Source of the DNA: Halobacterium jilantaiense
GTDB lineage: Archaea; Halobacteriota; Halobacteria; Halobacteriales; Halobacteriaceae
Assembly: GCF_900110535.1 (NCBI RefSeq)
Contig: NZ_FOJA01000001.1
Coordinates: forward strand, 2,205,393-2,269,392
Direction: 5' to 3'
DNA length: 64,000 bases
In this document: piece by piece, positions 7,567 through 17,025 of the stretch
Layout of the letters: every line of letters starts with the position of its first letter
How positions within the stretch are numbered: position 1 is the stretch's first letter
Notes under the pieces: model-generated
The model's input: only the letters and a program-made list of their open reading frames with translations
The model's database searches: none
What the model was told of the DNA's origin: nothing
Translations under genes and position numbers: made by a program

Positions 7567-8855
7567 CGCAGCGCGTCGAGGGCGTCGAGGGTGTGCTGCC
7601 AGCTGTCGCGGTCGGCGGCTGCGCTCCCGGTGGGCGTTCCCCCGTGTACCATGTTCGGTCCGTCGTCGCGCTCGACAACCGTTCGCTCCGTCGTGGGATG
7701 GTACGGCAGGAAGATGCTGTGCCCGGCGTCCGCGTACTCGTGGTGGGTGACGCGTCCGGCCGCGTCCCTCATCGCCACTGCGAGCGTCTCGGCCATCTGG
7801 TCGGCCGGCCACACGCCGTCGTCGCCCCCGGACACCAGCACCACGTCCGCCGCGACGGCCTCGACCGGGAGTCGAGCCGCGCGCCGCTCCTCGTCAGTAG
7901 CGTCGGCCACGAATGCCTCGAACATCGGCCGGCCGCGCCGGCCGCGCTCGGTCTCCTCGCCGCGGCTATCGCTGTCCGGCAGTGGGAGCGTCGAGAGCGG
8001 TTCCCCATCGACCGTCCACGCGGAGGGCGGCGCGCTCTCGTCGTCACCGTCGCCAAACCAGGTGTAGGCGCTCGGCGCGTACCCGACGACGACGCCGATG
8101 TCGTCGCGTTCGCTGGCGGCCAGAAGTGCGAGTTCACTGCCGCGGGAGACGCCAACGACGCCCACGTCTCCCGCCGTGACGGCCGGGTGGTCGCGGAGGA
8201 AGTCGACCGCACGGCCGGCGTCGGCGACGGGGACTTCGGCGAACCGCTCGCAGACCGGCTCGGAGCCGCCGAAGTACCGGAGCGCGAGCACGACGCACCC
8301 CTCGGCGGCGAGTACGCGCGCCTTCCGCCCCAGTGGCTCGCCGCCCGAGCCGTGGAGCGCCAGCACGCCCGGGTATGGGCCGTCGTCTTCGGGAACGTGG
8401 AGGTCGCCGGCGAGGCCGTCCGTCGCGGGGTCGAGTTCGGTGTGTTCGACGCCCGGCGCGACGCGTCGCGTCACGGTGGTCGACGCGACCTCGTCACCGT
8501 CGACGCGAGCGGTCAGGTGGAGGTCGGTCGTCTCCGTGGCGGTGTCGTTGTGCACCGAGTCGTCCGCGGCGAGCTCGGCGAACTGCACGAGCCCCATCGG
8601 TCGAACGCCGTCGTAGTCGCCGGCCACGGGGGCGTGCTCGGTGAGGTCGACGCGACCATCGCCGTCGGCCGTGAACGTGGCTTCGCTCGCCCACTCGGTG
8701 CCGAGGTCGGCGAATGCGGCTTCGAGCGTGACGCGCTGGTCGGGGTGGAGGCCGCACACCGTGACGGCGAGCCGGTCGGTGACGCAGGCGGGGTCGGGGG
8801 TGACTGTCAGAATCGGGGCGCTGCCGGAGCCGTCGGCTGGGGGAGTTGCTGTCAT
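7563..8855 (-). CDS. Acyl-CoA thioesterase/BAAT-family alpha/beta hydrolase
   Basis: 430 residues. The N-terminal ~150 residues form the beta-sandwich typical of acyl-CoA thioester hydrolase / bile acid-CoA:amino acid N-acyltransferase proteins (VTVCGLHPDQRVTLEAAF, then PMGLVQFAEL). The C-terminal alpha/beta hydrolase shows GVLALHGSGGEPLGRKA, the nucleophile elbow GVSRGSELAL (Ser where many family members have Cys), VLVSGGDDGVWPA for the Asp and YADAGHSIF for the His. Expected to hydrolyse or transfer an acyl group from CoA; the physiological acyl chain is unknown. The downstream 70-residue gene overlaps it. Confidence 0.85.
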   Translation of the reverse strand: MTATPPADGSGSAPILTVTPDPACVTDRLAVTVCGLHPDQRVTLEAAFADLGTEWASEATFTADGDGRVDLTEHAPVAGDYDGVRPMGLVQFAELAADDSVHNDTATETTDLHLTARVDGDEVASTTVTRRVAPGVEHTELDPATDGLAGDLHVPEDDGPYPGVLALHGSGGEPLGRKARVLAAEGCVVLALRYFGGSEPVCERFAEVPVADAGRAVDFLRDHPAVTAGDVGVVGVSRGSELALLAASERDDIGVVVGYAPSAYTWFGDGDDESAPPSAWTVDGEPLSTLPLPDSDSRGEETERGRRGRPMFEAFVADATDEERRAARLPVEAVAADVVLVSGGDDGVWPADQMAETLAVAMRDAAGRVTHHEYADAGHSIFLPYHPTTERTVVERDDGPNMVHGGTPTGSAAADRDSWQHTLDALDALR

Positions 8856-9164
8856 TGGAGTCGTGACTGCGGAGTGGTCGGCGGGCGCTGCGAGCGGCCG
8901 CGCCCGTTCGCTCGGGGTAGGGGCGCGGAGACGTAGCTACGCGGAACTGATAGAAGAAGCCGGCGATTTAATTACTGCTAACTCTTCGCTCAATTATTAT
9001 CTTTCCGGGGACTTAGTGGTTTTCCCGAATGAACTGACAGGTCCGCGCTCGGACAGCCACTCCCGACCTCTACTGTGCCGGCCGCGAACGGGCCGGGCCG
9101 GCTGCCGCGCCCGCACAGTGCCGCCACCGAAACAATGTAGCCCCTCGTCGCCACACAGCTACAC
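8856..9164. other. 309-bp intergenic region with an AT-rich island
   Basis: No gene is supported here. It carries the promoter of the minus-strand thioesterase gene and precedes the small gene at 9165. The stretch from about 8960 to 9035 is strikingly AT-rich (short runs such as TTTAATTACTG and CAATTATTATC) against a background near 68% GC. An imperfect GC-rich inverted repeat follows at about 9078-9122. Confidence 0.5.
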
Positions 9165-9338
9165 ATGGGCCTTGGCAAACACCTCACGAACGGCATCGTC
9201 TCGCTCGTCGTCAGTGTCGCCGCCACCGTCTTCGCCGCGGACGACGGCGACGGCCCCTGGGAGCTCGAACAGGTCGCGCTGGCCGTCGCCGTCTCGGCGT
9301 TCCTCTCCGGCTTCTTCACGAGCTACTTCGCCGAGTAG
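9165..9338 (+). CDS. Small membrane protein (57 aa)
   Basis: Reads MGLGKHLTNGIVSLVVSV..., a first hydrophobic segment, a short acidic turn (ADDGDGPWELEQ), a second hydrophobic segment (VALAVAVSAFLSGFF) and TSYFAE at the end. Two membrane helices with an acidic loop form a hairpin. GC at third positions fits coding sequence. No family recognised. The next gene starts 40 bp downstream on the same strand. Confidence 0.6.
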   Translation: MGLGKHLTNGIVSLVVSVAATVFAADDGDGPWELEQVALAVAVSAFLSGFFTSYFAE

Positions 9339-9378
9339 CACCCGCCGGGGAAACGCCGATACGACGCCCGCACGTAGC

Positions 9379-9723
9379 GTGCCCGTGGACGAACCAGCAC
9401 CAGCCGGCGACGACTGGCCCGACCGACCGCTGTCGCCCAGCGAAGCCCGAGACCGCCTCGACGCCGGGGAGGACGCCCGCGCCGTCTGGGTGATGGACCA
9501 CGACGACGGCGTGCGCGCCACGGTCGTCCCCGACGACGCCCCGGAAGACGCGGTCGTGGACGTCGTCCTCGAGACGGCCACGGGCTTCGAGATGTACAGC
9601 TACACGCGCGGCCAGTGGATGGACTACGGCACGCAGCGCCACGACGACGAGGACGCCCCCTCCATGGCGGGGACACTAGAGAGTTACCGCGTGCTCGCCG
9701 GAGAATCGTCGCTGTCGACCTGA
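9379..9723 (+). CDS. Conserved hypothetical acidic protein (~114 aa)
   Basis: GTG 9379 is the most upstream plausible start; GTG 9385 is an alternative. The protein is soluble and very acidic, with the readable core RAVWVMDHDDGVRATVVPDD and EDAVVDVVLETATGFEMYSYTRGQW. It looks like a small beta-rich haloarchaeal domain of unknown function. It converges on the RaSEA gene. Confidence 0.6.
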   Translation: MPVDEPAPAGDDWPDRPLSPSEARDRLDAGEDARAVWVMDHDDGVRATVVPDDAPEDAVVDVVLETATGFEMYSYTRGQWMDYGTQRHDDEDAPSMAGTLESYRVLAGESSLST

Positions 9724-9739
9724 GAGCGCCCGCGGCCGG

Positions 9740-10819
9740 TCACTCGGCCAGCGGGAGATTGTACGCCGCCTCCCGCTCCACGACGGCTTCGTGGGTCGCC
9801 TCGCACTCGCAGGCGACCTCCGAGAACACCGACGGGTCCTGCCGGAGGTCGAAGTCTTTGATTGCCTCCTGCACCAGGTCGTCGCACTCGCCGCAGTTGT
9901 GCGGCCCGCGGTCGCTGCCGTGGCCGACGGGGTCCGAGACGACGATGGCGTCGACGTCCGCCGTCGACTCCAGTACCTCGGCGACGCTCCAGAGCCACGG
10001 CGGCCGGTAGCCGCCCCGGAAGTGCAGCTGGTCGACCATCGTGTACCGCTGGACGTTCGTCGGATTCATCGAGACGGTGTGACAGCCGGCGACGTCCGCG
10101 CAGCGACGGATGGACGACTGCATGTCCTCGATGGCCTCGGACTCCGAGAGGAACGGCGGCTTCATCAGGAGGTACGCCTTCACGCCGGCGTCGGCCTCCC
10201 GGGCCTCCGCGCAGGCGGCCTCGAAGTCCGAGAAGTCAAAGTACTTGTTCACGCAGTCGTGGCGCACCCGGTCGGTCGCGGTCTCCAGCCCGACCGCCAC
10301 GTCCGTCTCCAGACCGACCTCGGTGAAGTCCGCGAGCTTCTCGCGCTCCACGAAGTCCGGCAGGCTCTCCACGACGATGCGGTCCCGGTCCGCGAACGTC
10401 TCCGCGATGGCCTGCCGCGTCTCCGCGGGCACCTCGCGCTCGTCAAGGAAGGACCCGCTCGTGTAAATCTTGATGAGGCCGGCCTCCTCGTCCGCTTCCT
10501 CGCGCTCGTGGGCGAGACACTCGTCGACTTGCGCCATCAGGTCCTCGTGGGCGACCGTCCCGCCCTCGACGGACTCCGCGACGTAGCCGCACATCGTGCA
10601 GCCGCCGGCCCGCGCCCACCGGCAGCCGCCCGTGTTCAGGATGATGGTGAGGCTGTCGTAGACGCCGTCCGGCGTGTTGTCCTCGTCCAGCCAGACCCGG
10701 GTCGGCTCCCGCGGGTCGTAGTCTTTCGACCCCTTCTCGTCCCGCAGCTCCCGCATCACCTGGTTGTGGGCGTCCATCCCCCGCCCACGCTCGTAGACCT
10801 CCGCGCTCGGCTCGCTCAT
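9740..10819 (-). CDS. raSEA: Archaeosine synthase radical SAM subunit RaSEA
   Basis: 359 residues. The sequence LNTGGCRWARAGGCTMCGY carries the atypical C-x7-C-x2-C cluster of the archaeosine-specific radical SAM family. Further conserved blocks are IKIYTSGSFLDEREVP, VVESLPDFV, VGLETATDRVRHDCVNK and a cysteine-containing C-terminus with CGECDD and CECEATH. RaSEA works with ArcS to convert the lysine adduct of preQ0 at tRNA position 15 into archaeosine. arcS is not in the window. Transcribed alone. Confidence 0.93.
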   Translation of the reverse strand: MSEPSAEVYERGRGMDAHNQVMRELRDEKGSKDYDPREPTRVWLDEDNTPDGVYDSLTIILNTGGCRWARAGGCTMCGYVAESVEGGTVAHEDLMAQVDECLAHEREEADEEAGLIKIYTSGSFLDEREVPAETRQAIAETFADRDRIVVESLPDFVEREKLADFTEVGLETDVAVGLETATDRVRHDCVNKYFDFSDFEAACAEAREADAGVKAYLLMKPPFLSESEAIEDMQSSIRRCADVAGCHTVSMNPTNVQRYTMVDQLHFRGGYRPPWLWSVAEVLESTADVDAIVVSDPVGHGSDRGPHNCGECDDLVQEAIKDFDLRQDPSVFSEVACECEATHEAVVEREAAYNLPLAE

Positions 10820-10898
10820 TGCCCGCGACGAGGGCTCGTGGGCGTAAAGCGGCTTCGTCTGTCGGCGTCCGCCCGAGAGCCCGACAGACGGAGGAGAA

Positions 10899-11051
10899 TC
10901 AGAATCCGAGCCGTCGCCAGACCGCCAGGAGCCGAGCCACGCCGCGCGCCCGCTGTTCGTCCTCCTCGTCGTCCTCGTCGTCGGGGGTCTGGACGCCGAT
11001 TCGCGAACTCCGACCGGTGGTCGCGTCGATGACTTTTGCGTGCTTCAGCAT
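10899..11051 (-). CDS. Putative small haloarchaeal protein (50 aa)
   Basis: ATG 11051 gives a protein beginning MLKHAKVIDATTGRSSRIG, followed by a strongly acidic patch (DDEDDEEDEQ) and a basic end (RLLAVWRRLGF). The frame remains open further upstream to 11195, but that would run into the start of the divergent DUF1508 gene. Composition is protein-like, no family is recognised, and the start is uncertain. Confidence 0.4.
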   Translation of the reverse strand: MLKHAKVIDATTGRSSRIGVQTPDDEDDEEDEQRARGVARLLAVWRRLGF

Positions 11052-11179
11052 ACTCAGTGCGCGCTCTGCTCGGGCCTCTGGAGTGATGTACGCTCGGGTT
11101 CCAGCAACGCCGGGAAGCCACTCGACGACGCGCCCAGTCGGCCTCAAGCGTTTTGTGGCCTCCCCGAGAGCCCCCAGAC

Positions 11180-11365
11180 GTGAGCAAAGCGACATTCGAA
11201 GTGTACGAGGACGAGGCCGGACAGTACCGCTGGCGGCTCGAACACGACAACGGCAACATCATCGCGGACTCCGGCGAGGGGTACGCGTCCAAGCAGAAGG
11301 CCAAGGAGGGCGTCGAGTCGGTCAAGACCAACGCGCCGGACGCCGAGGTCGAAGAGCTCGACTGA
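11180..11365 (+). CDS. DUF1508 (HVO_2922-type) small protein
   Basis: 61 residues starting at GTG 11180. ATFEVYEDEAGQYRWRLEHD, then GNIIADSGEGYASKQKAKEGV and VKTNAPDAEVEELD, is a nearly complete DUF1508/UPF0339 unit: a four-strand, one-helix fold forming dimers. Function is unknown in the family; a single unit here contrasts with the two tandem units in many bacteria. An upstream in-frame Met at 11153 would add nine residues not conserved in the family. Confidence 0.9.
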   Translation: MSKATFEVYEDEAGQYRWRLEHDNGNIIADSGEGYASKQKAKEGVESVKTNAPDAEVEELD

Positions 11366-11423
11366 CTGCACTCCCGCCCTCGACGCCCACTCGTTCTTGT
11401 GCCGTGAGCCCGAACTACGAGCT

Positions 11424-12512
11424 ATGACTGTCCGGGGCGCGCTCGGGCGGGCGGTCGACCGGCTGGAGCCCCGGCCGCGAGTCGTCGACTGGTCGCTGCT
11501 CGCGCTCGTCGCCGCCGAAGCCCTCACGGGCCTCGTCTCGTTCGTAGTGGCGACTCCGGACGGCTGGCCCGTGTTCTGGCTCCACCGCAGCCTCGGGGTC
11601 GCTATCGTCGCTCTGCTGTTCTTCAAACTGCGTCGCGTCCGCCGGAACCTCACCGAGCCCGGCCGGTGGCGGCGCTCCACCGCGCTCTCAGTGCTGGCCG
11701 CCGTCGCTGCACTCGGCGCGCTCGCGACGGGCGCGGCGTGGGTGTTCGGCCTCGACGTCCGCGTCTCGCTGTGGACGCTGCTGAGCGTGCACGTCGCTTT
11801 CGGCCTCCTCCTGCTCGTCGTCGTCCCCCTGCACGCCGCCACCCGGTTCCGGCTGCCGCGCCGCGCGGACGTGGAGGGTCGCCGCACCGCGCTCCAGTAC
11901 ACCGCGCTGTTCGTCGCGGGCGCGGTCACGTACCGCGTCCAGACGGCCCTCAACACCGCGCTCGACACGGCGGGCGCAGACCGGCGATTCACCGGCTCTC
12001 AGCCCAGAGAGGGCGAGGGCAACGACGCCTTCCCGCCGACCTCGTGGGTGGCCGACGACCCCGAGCCAGTCGACCGCGAGCGCTACCGGCTCGCCGTCAC
12101 CGGTGAGGTCACCGACTCGCTCGCCCTCCCGGTCGAGGCGGTCGCCAGCGGCGAGGCGGAGCGCGCGCTGCTGGACTGCACGAGCGGCTGGTACACGGTT
12201 CAGGACTGGCGGGGCGTCCGGGTCGGCGACCTGCTCGACGCCGCTGGCGGCACCACCGAGGACGCGAGCCACGTCCGGTTCGTCTCCGTCACCGGCTACC
12301 GCTGGACGCTCCCGGTCGAGGAAGCCAGAGACGCCCTGCTCGCGACTCACGTCGGCGGCGAACGGCTCAGCCACGGCCACGGCGCGCCCGTCCGTCTGGT
12401 CGCGCCCGGCCGTCGGGGGTTCCAGTGGGTGAAGTGGGTGACGCGCGTCGAAGTCAGACCGGGGCCGGACCCCGCCCAGTGGGTGGTGACGCTCGTCAGC
12501 GGCTTCGACTGA
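11424..12512 (+). CDS. Cytochrome b561-like membrane domain fused to sulfite-oxidase-type molybdopterin domain
   Basis: 362 residues. Residues ~20-190 hold four to five hydrophobic segments with His residues (FWLHRSLGVAIVALLFFKL, LLSVHVAFGLLLLVVVPLHA), suggesting a b-type haem anchor. Residues ~195-362 form a shortened oxidoreductase molybdopterin-binding domain: LLDCTSGWYTVQDWRGVRVGDLL includes the Cys that would ligate Mo, and HGAPVRLVAPGRRGFQWVKWV is the typical end. Likely passes electrons between an oxidised substrate outside and the membrane. No Tat signal is present. The substrate is not inferable. Confidence 0.8.
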   Translation: MTVRGALGRAVDRLEPRPRVVDWSLLALVAAEALTGLVSFVVATPDGWPVFWLHRSLGVAIVALLFFKLRRVRRNLTEPGRWRRSTALSVLAAVAALGALATGAAWVFGLDVRVSLWTLLSVHVAFGLLLLVVVPLHAATRFRLPRRADVEGRRTALQYTALFVAGAVTYRVQTALNTALDTAGADRRFTGSQPREGEGNDAFPPTSWVADDPEPVDRERYRLAVTGEVTDSLALPVEAVASGEAERALLDCTSGWYTVQDWRGVRVGDLLDAAGGTTEDASHVRFVSVTGYRWTLPVEEARDALLATHVGGERLSHGHGAPVRLVAPGRRGFQWVKWVTRVEVRPGPDPAQWVVTLVSGFD

Positions 12513-12834
12513 CGCGGGCCGCGAGCGCACCCAGTACAGCGCCGGCGAGGTTCGCGAGCGCGTCCGTGACGCTCGCCGTTCGGCCGGCGAGCGGCTGCAC
12601 GACCTCGACACTCGCGCCGAACCCGGTCACGGCGACGACCACGGCGACGAGCGCTCGCCGGCCGGGGTCCTCGACGGCGCGCGTCGCGGCGAACGCGATT
12701 GCCGCGTAGCCGACAGCGTGGACGAGCTTGTCCGCCCCAGTGGGAACGCTGTCTCCGTCTGGAACCGGGACCAGCGACGTGGCGAGCACGAGGACGGACA
12801 CCGCGACCGCGACGACGGCCCACCGCCGCCGCAT
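12496..12834 (-). CDS. VanZ-like membrane protein
   Basis: 112 residues from ATG 12834, with four short hydrophobic segments. The pattern ADKLVHAVGYAAIAFAATRA and SVEVVQPLAGRTASVTDALANLAGAVLGA is the VanZ-family signature. The start codon overlaps the purC stop by one base. The 3' end overlaps the molybdopterin gene on the other strand by 17 bp. Function is uncertain in archaea. Confidence 0.82.
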   Translation of the reverse strand: MRRRWAVVAVAVSVLVLATSLVPVPDGDSVPTGADKLVHAVGYAAIAFAATRAVEDPGRRALVAVVVAVTGFGASVEVVQPLAGRTASVTDALANLAGAVLGALAARVSRSR

Positions 12835-13850
12835 CACTCGAAGGCGTCGAGCGCGTCGCCGAGCGGCGGCGCGTCGAACCACTCGTGGCCCGTGTAGCGG
12901 TTCGCGCCCGCGGCGTACAGGTCCGCCGCGGCCTGCAGAATCTCCGGCGGCAGCGGGTCGGGGGACGGCTCACAGAGTGACTTCCAGTCGGCGACGCCGC
13001 GCTCGTCCGCCGCCCGCTTCGCGTCTTTGACGGCGTCGACCCACTCGGGGTCCGAGCGCTTGTAGAACTGCCGCACGGCCTCCTTCGAGACCTCGCGGCC
13101 GTCGAACCGGAAGCGGTTCTCGTCGAACGTCCCGGCGACGTCCGCGACCCGCACCTCGCCGTCGACGTACAGGCACTCGATTTTGCCGTCCTCGTGGACG
13201 AACCCGGTCTCGGCGGCGCGCTCCGTGACGGCCTCGTTCACGCGCCGGGCGAGCGCGTCCAGTTCGGCGACGTCGGCCGTGCCCGCCACCCGGTCGGCCT
13301 CGGACTTCGAGAGGTAACGGTCCTGCTCCTCGTACTTCGTCGAGAACTCCACGACGGTGTCCGGCAGGTCGACGGGCTCGTCGGGCCACTCGCTCGCGTC
13401 GAGGCCGACGTCTGTGGGGGCACAGCGCGAGCGCAGACTGGAGCCGACGGGGACGCTGTTCCGGAAGACGACCTCCAGCGGCACGAGGTAGTTCTCGCCG
13501 GCGGCCTCGTGGTAGTGGTCGTAGTCGTACTCGCCGTCCGTGAAGGGGAGGTCGGGGACCTGCGTGAGTCCGACCACCATCTCGGTCGGTGCCTCGGGCG
13601 CGTCCGCGAGGGGGACGGTGTCGCCGTCGGGCGTCCGGACTCCTCGGTAGTGCGTCGGAATCCCCTCGGCTTCGAGGAGTTCGAAGTTGAACGCGCCCAT
13701 AGTGCAGAGGCTCGCACCCTTCCCCGGGACGTGGTCGGGCATCTCGCCCCAGTCGAAAACGGAGTACCGGTCGCTGAACTCGAAGACGCCCCGGCCGAGC
13801 GCGTCGCGGGCGGGTGTCGACTCGACGCGGAGGTCCTTGACGCTCGCCAT
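12834..13850 (-). CDS. purC: SAICAR synthetase (phosphoribosylaminoimidazole-succinocarboxamide synthase)
   Basis: 338 residues. [21 protein letters not shown] and [17 protein letters not shown] give the ATP-binding N-terminal region; [16 protein letters not shown] is the conserved substrate-binding block; [33 protein letters not shown] contains the metal-binding region. It catalyses ATP-dependent joining of aspartate to CAIR in purine synthesis. Longer than bacterial PurC (~240 aa), as in other haloarchaea. Downstream vanZ-like gene is coupled by a one-base overlap. Divergent from cofH. Confidence 0.93.
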   Translation of the reverse strand: MASVKDLRVESTPARDALGRGVFEFSDRYSVFDWGEMPDHVPGKGASLCTMGAFNFELLEAEGIPTHYRGVRTPDGDTVPLADAPEAPTEMVVGLTQVPDLPFTDGEYDYDHYHEAAGENYLVPLEVVFRNSVPVGSSLRSRCAPTDVGLDASEWPDEPVDLPDTVVEFSTKYEEQDRYLSKSEADRVAGTADVAELDALARRVNEAVTERAAETGFVHEDGKIECLYVDGEVRVADVAGTFDENRFRFDGREVSKEAVRQFYKRSDPEWVDAVKDAKRAADERGVADWKSLCEPSPDPLPPEILQAAADLYAAGANRYTGHEWFDAPPLGDALDAFE

Positions 13851-13994
13851 ACGTGTACGACCGGGACCCCACCCCATCAATCTTTCACTCTCGTGCCCAC
13901 AACCCCACCGCTTCGAGTGGAGATGTACACTTTCGTGTGTCGAACAAGTGCCGGTGTGGCAGGACTTTTGTCCGTGCGAGGACACCCACCAGCA

Positions 13995-15365
13995 ATGACC
14001 GACGCCGGCGACCTCGAGTTCGACGTGGTCTCCGAGACCGACCAGTCGTTCGAGAACGCGCTGGCGAAGGCCCGAGACGGCGAGCGCCTCACCGTCGACG
14101 ACGGCATCGAACTCATCACGACCGGCACCGACAGCGAGGGCATCGACCCCCGCCGGAAGGAACTCGTCCTGGAGGCCGCCGACCGCCGCCGCGCCGAGGT
14201 CGTCGGCGACGAGGTGACGTTCGTCGCGAACCTCAACAACAACGTCACCACGGCCTGCAACACGGGCTGTCTGTTCTGTAACTTCAAGGACACCGCCCAC
14301 CGCTTCGAGACCGAGAACGACGAGGCCCACGCCGGCTTCACCAAGACCCCGGAGGAGTCGAAAGCCACGGTCGCGGACGCGGTCGAACGCGGCGTCTCCG
14401 AGGTCACCTCTGTCTCCGGCCTCCACCCCGCGTTCGGCCTGAACGAGGCCCACCGCGAGGCCCTCGACCCCGACGATCCCGACCACAACTACAAGCCGCC
14501 GGAAGTGTACGACACGGACCCGACGACGTACACCGAGCAGATCGCGGCGATGAGCGAGGCGGGCGCACACGTCCACTCGATAACGCCGGAGGAAGCCCAC
14601 CACGCCCAGCGCGGGGTGGACTGGGGCTACGACGAGGTCTACGAGACGCTGGCCGACGCCGGCCTCGACACCGTCCCCGGCACCGCCGCCGAGATTCTCG
14701 TCGACGAAGTCCGGGACGTCATCTGCCCCGGCAAGATGGTCACCGACGAGTGGGTCGCCGCGATGGAGGCCGCCGCCGACGCCGGCCTCCCGATGACCGC
14801 GACCATCATGTACGGGCACGTCGAGAACGCCGCCCACCGAATCCAGCACCTCGACGTGGTCCGCGACCTCCAGGACCGCACCGACAACATCACCGAGTTC
14901 GTCCCGCTGTCGTTCGTCCACGAGCAGACGCCGCTGTACGAGCGCGGCGTCGTCGACTCGGGTGCCAGCGACGCCGAGGACGAACTCATGGTCGCGGTCT
15001 CCCGCCTGTTCCTCGACAACGTCGACCACATCCAGTCATCGTGGGTGAAGTTCGGGGACGCGAAGGGACTCAAGCTACTCAACTGCGGTGCCGACGACTT
15101 CATGGGCACCATCCTCAGCGAGGAAATCACGAAGCGCGCCGGCGGCCAGCACGGCGAGTTCCGGTCGGTCGCGGACTACGCGGAGATGATCTCCGCCATC
15201 GGCCGCACGCCCGTCGAGCGCTCCACGGACTACACCGAGCGCCGCGTCCTCGACCCCGACGCCGATACCCTCGGCCCCCGAATCGGCCCGGAGGCCGACG
15301 GCACGCCCCTCGTGCCGGAACGGGACGCCGACGCCGCCTCGGACGCCGCGAGCGCCGACGACTGA
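13995..15365 (+). CDS. cofH: F420 biosynthesis radical SAM enzyme CofH (FO synthase subunit 2)
   Basis: 456 residues. [14 protein letters not shown] is the C-x3-C-x2-C radical SAM cluster. [25 protein letters not shown]-type sequence ([15 protein letters not shown]), [13 protein letters not shown] and [15 protein letters not shown] are typical of CofH, which adds the tyrosine-derived 4-hydroxybenzyl radical to 5-amino-6-ribitylaminouracil. With CofG it forms the deazaflavin FO. The C-terminal ~45 residues are an acidic extension. cofG and cofC lie within 3 kb. Confidence 0.95.
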   Translation: MTDAGDLEFDVVSETDQSFENALAKARDGERLTVDDGIELITTGTDSEGIDPRRKELVLEAADRRRAEVVGDEVTFVANLNNNVTTACNTGCLFCNFKDTAHRFETENDEAHAGFTKTPEESKATVADAVERGVSEVTSVSGLHPAFGLNEAHREALDPDDPDHNYKPPEVYDTDPTTYTEQIAAMSEAGAHVHSITPEEAHHAQRGVDWGYDEVYETLADAGLDTVPGTAAEILVDEVRDVICPGKMVTDEWVAAMEAAADAGLPMTATIMYGHVENAAHRIQHLDVVRDLQDRTDNITEFVPLSFVHEQTPLYERGVVDSGASDAEDELMVAVSRLFLDNVDHIQSSWVKFGDAKGLKLLNCGADDFMGTILSEEITKRAGGQHGEFRSVADYAEMISAIGRTPVERSTDYTERRVLDPDADTLGPRIGPEADGTPLVPERDADAASDAASADD

Positions 15366-15369
15366 CGCC

Positions 15370-15927
15370 ATGATGAGCACCACCCACGCCGCAGTCGGGG
15401 TCTGCTTCGCGGCGCTCGCGCTCCCGGTCGCTCCCGAGTTCGCCGTCCCCGCCGCGCTCGGTGCCATCGCCGGCGGCATCTTCCCGGACCTCGACGTCGC
15501 CGTCGTCGCCCACCGGAAGACCCTGCACTTCCCCGAACACTACTGGCTCGCCGTCCTCGCCGCGTTCCCCGTCGCCGCCGTCTGGCCGACCGACTACACC
15601 GTCGCCGCCGCGTTCTTCGCACTGGCCGCCGCGGTCCACTCCGTCAGCGACATGTTCGGCGGCGGCCTCGGTGCCCGACCCTGGGCCAACGACGACCCCC
15701 GCGGCGTCTACTCCCACTACCGTGGCGAGTGGATTCGCCCCCGTCGCTGGATTCCCTACGACGGCTCCCCCCGTGACCTGCTCGTCGCCGCCGTCTGCTC
15801 GCTGCCCGGCCTCCTCCTGTACGACGGCCTCGTCCGCAACGTCTCCGCCGCCATGCTCGCTATCTCCGCGGCGTACGTCGTCGTCAGGAAACCCATCGGG
15901 AACTTCGCCGCCAGACACGACCTCTGA
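15370..15927 (+). CDS. YdjM/DUF457-type membrane-bound metal-dependent hydrolase
   Basis: 185 residues starting four bases after cofH. STTHAAVG near the N-terminus, FPDLDVAVVAHRKTLHF and AAVHSVSDMFGGGLGARPW provide the His/Asp metal-site pattern of the DUF457 family, embedded in four or five hydrophobic segments. Spacing indicates an operon with cofH, though no link to F420 is known. Substrate unknown. Confidence 0.78.
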   Translation: MMSTTHAAVGVCFAALALPVAPEFAVPAALGAIAGGIFPDLDVAVVAHRKTLHFPEHYWLAVLAAFPVAAVWPTDYTVAAAFFALAAAVHSVSDMFGGGLGARPWANDDPRGVYSHYRGEWIRPRRWIPYDGSPRDLLVAAVCSLPGLLLYDGLVRNVSAAMLAISAAYVVVRKPIGNFAARHDL

Positions 15928-15930
15928 CGC

Positions 15931-17025
15931 TCAGTCCGCCAGCACCGACTGGTATCGCTCGCCGTCCCGGACGGCCCGCCCGATACGCGCGCTCACCCAC
16001 TCGTTCTCGGTGCCGTCCGCGGGCAGGAATCGCTCGTACACGGGGAGCCGCTCGCGCAGCGGGACACCGCCGTGGTCCGCGATGTCTTCTAACTCCCGCA
16101 CCGCGGGCCACGCGTAGTCCGGATTGATGTAGTCGTCGGTGACGGGGGAGACGCCACCGAGGTCCTCGACGCCGCAGTCCAGCAGCGCACGCGCGTCCGC
16201 GAGGTTCGGCGGTACCTGCACGGCCACGTCGTCCGGAAGTACGCCCCGGGCCATCGCGACCGCGCGCCGCATCGTCGCCTCGCTCGGCCGGCCGCCGTCC
16301 CAGCGCTCGTTCGGGCTCACGGGCTGCACGATGACCTCTTGGACGTGCCCGTAGCGCTCGTGGAGGTCCCGAATCGCGAGCAGGCTCTCCGCGCGGTCCC
16401 GCCAGTCCTCGCCGATGCCCACGAGGATGCCGGTCGTGAACGGCACGCCGAGTTCGCCCGCGGTCCGAATCGTGTGCAGGCGCTGGCCGGGGTTCTTGGC
16501 TCTGGAGCCGGAGTGCGCCTGCACGTCGGCGGTCGTCTCCAGCATCACCCCCATCGAGGCGTTCACGTCCGCCACCAGCTCCATCTGCTCGCGTGTCTGG
16601 TCGCCGGGGTTCGCGTGCGGCAACAGGCCCTCCGCCAGTGCAATCTCGCACGCTTCACGCAGGTACTCGTGGATGGAGTCGTACCCCCACTCCGCCAGCT
16701 GGTCGTGGATTGCGGTGTACCGGTCGTCGGGGTCGTCGCCGAACGTGAACAGCGCCTCCGTGCAGCCCGCCTCCGCGCCCGTCCGACAGGCCTCCCGAAT
16801 GTCCTCGGGCGTCATCAGCTCGGCCTCCCCGGGCACGTCGTAGTACGTGCAGTACGTGCAGGTGTACCGGCAGGCCGTCGTCAGCGGCAGGAAGACGTTC
16901 CGCGCGAACGTCAACTCGTCGGCGGGCTTGACGTCGTCGGGCCGCACGGCGAGCGCGTCCTCGACGGCGCGCTCGGGAATCTCGACGTCGACGCCGTACT
17001 CGTCGACACCCGGAATCTCGGTCAC
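15931..17025 (-). CDS. cofG: F420 biosynthesis radical SAM enzyme CofG (FO synthase subunit 1)
   Basis: 364 residues; GTG 17025 overlaps the stop of the upstream gene in GTGA. TTACRYTCTYCTYYDVPGEAE bears the C-x3-C-x2-C cluster. LFTFGDDPDDRY, LLPHANPGDQT, MLETTADVQAHSGS and VPPNLADARALLDCGVEDLGGVSPVTDDYINPD are CofG signatures. It completes ring closure of FO using the product of CofH. Converges on the DUF457 gene. Confidence 0.95.
   Translation of the reverse strand: MTEIPGVDEYGVDVEIPERAVEDALAVRPDDVKPADELTFARNVFLPLTTACRYTCTYCTYYDVPGEAELMTPEDIREACRTGAEAGCTEALFTFGDDPDDRYTAIHDQLAEWGYDSIHEYLREACEIALAEGLLPHANPGDQTREQMELVADVNASMGVMLETTADVQAHSGSRAKNPGQRLHTIRTAGELGVPFTTGILVGIGEDWRDRAESLLAIRDLHERYGHVQEVIVQPVSPNERWDGGRPSEATMRRAVAMARGVLPDDVAVQVPPNLADARALLDCGVEDLGGVSPVTDDYINPDYAWPAVRELEDIADHGGVPLRERLPVYERFLPADGTENEWVSARIGRAVRDGERYQSVLAD

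Noticed and set aside
8990-9319. 109-residue minus-strand frame
   Set aside because: Antisense to the small membrane gene at 9165, Ser/Thr/Arg-rich shadow composition, and it runs across the AT-rich island.
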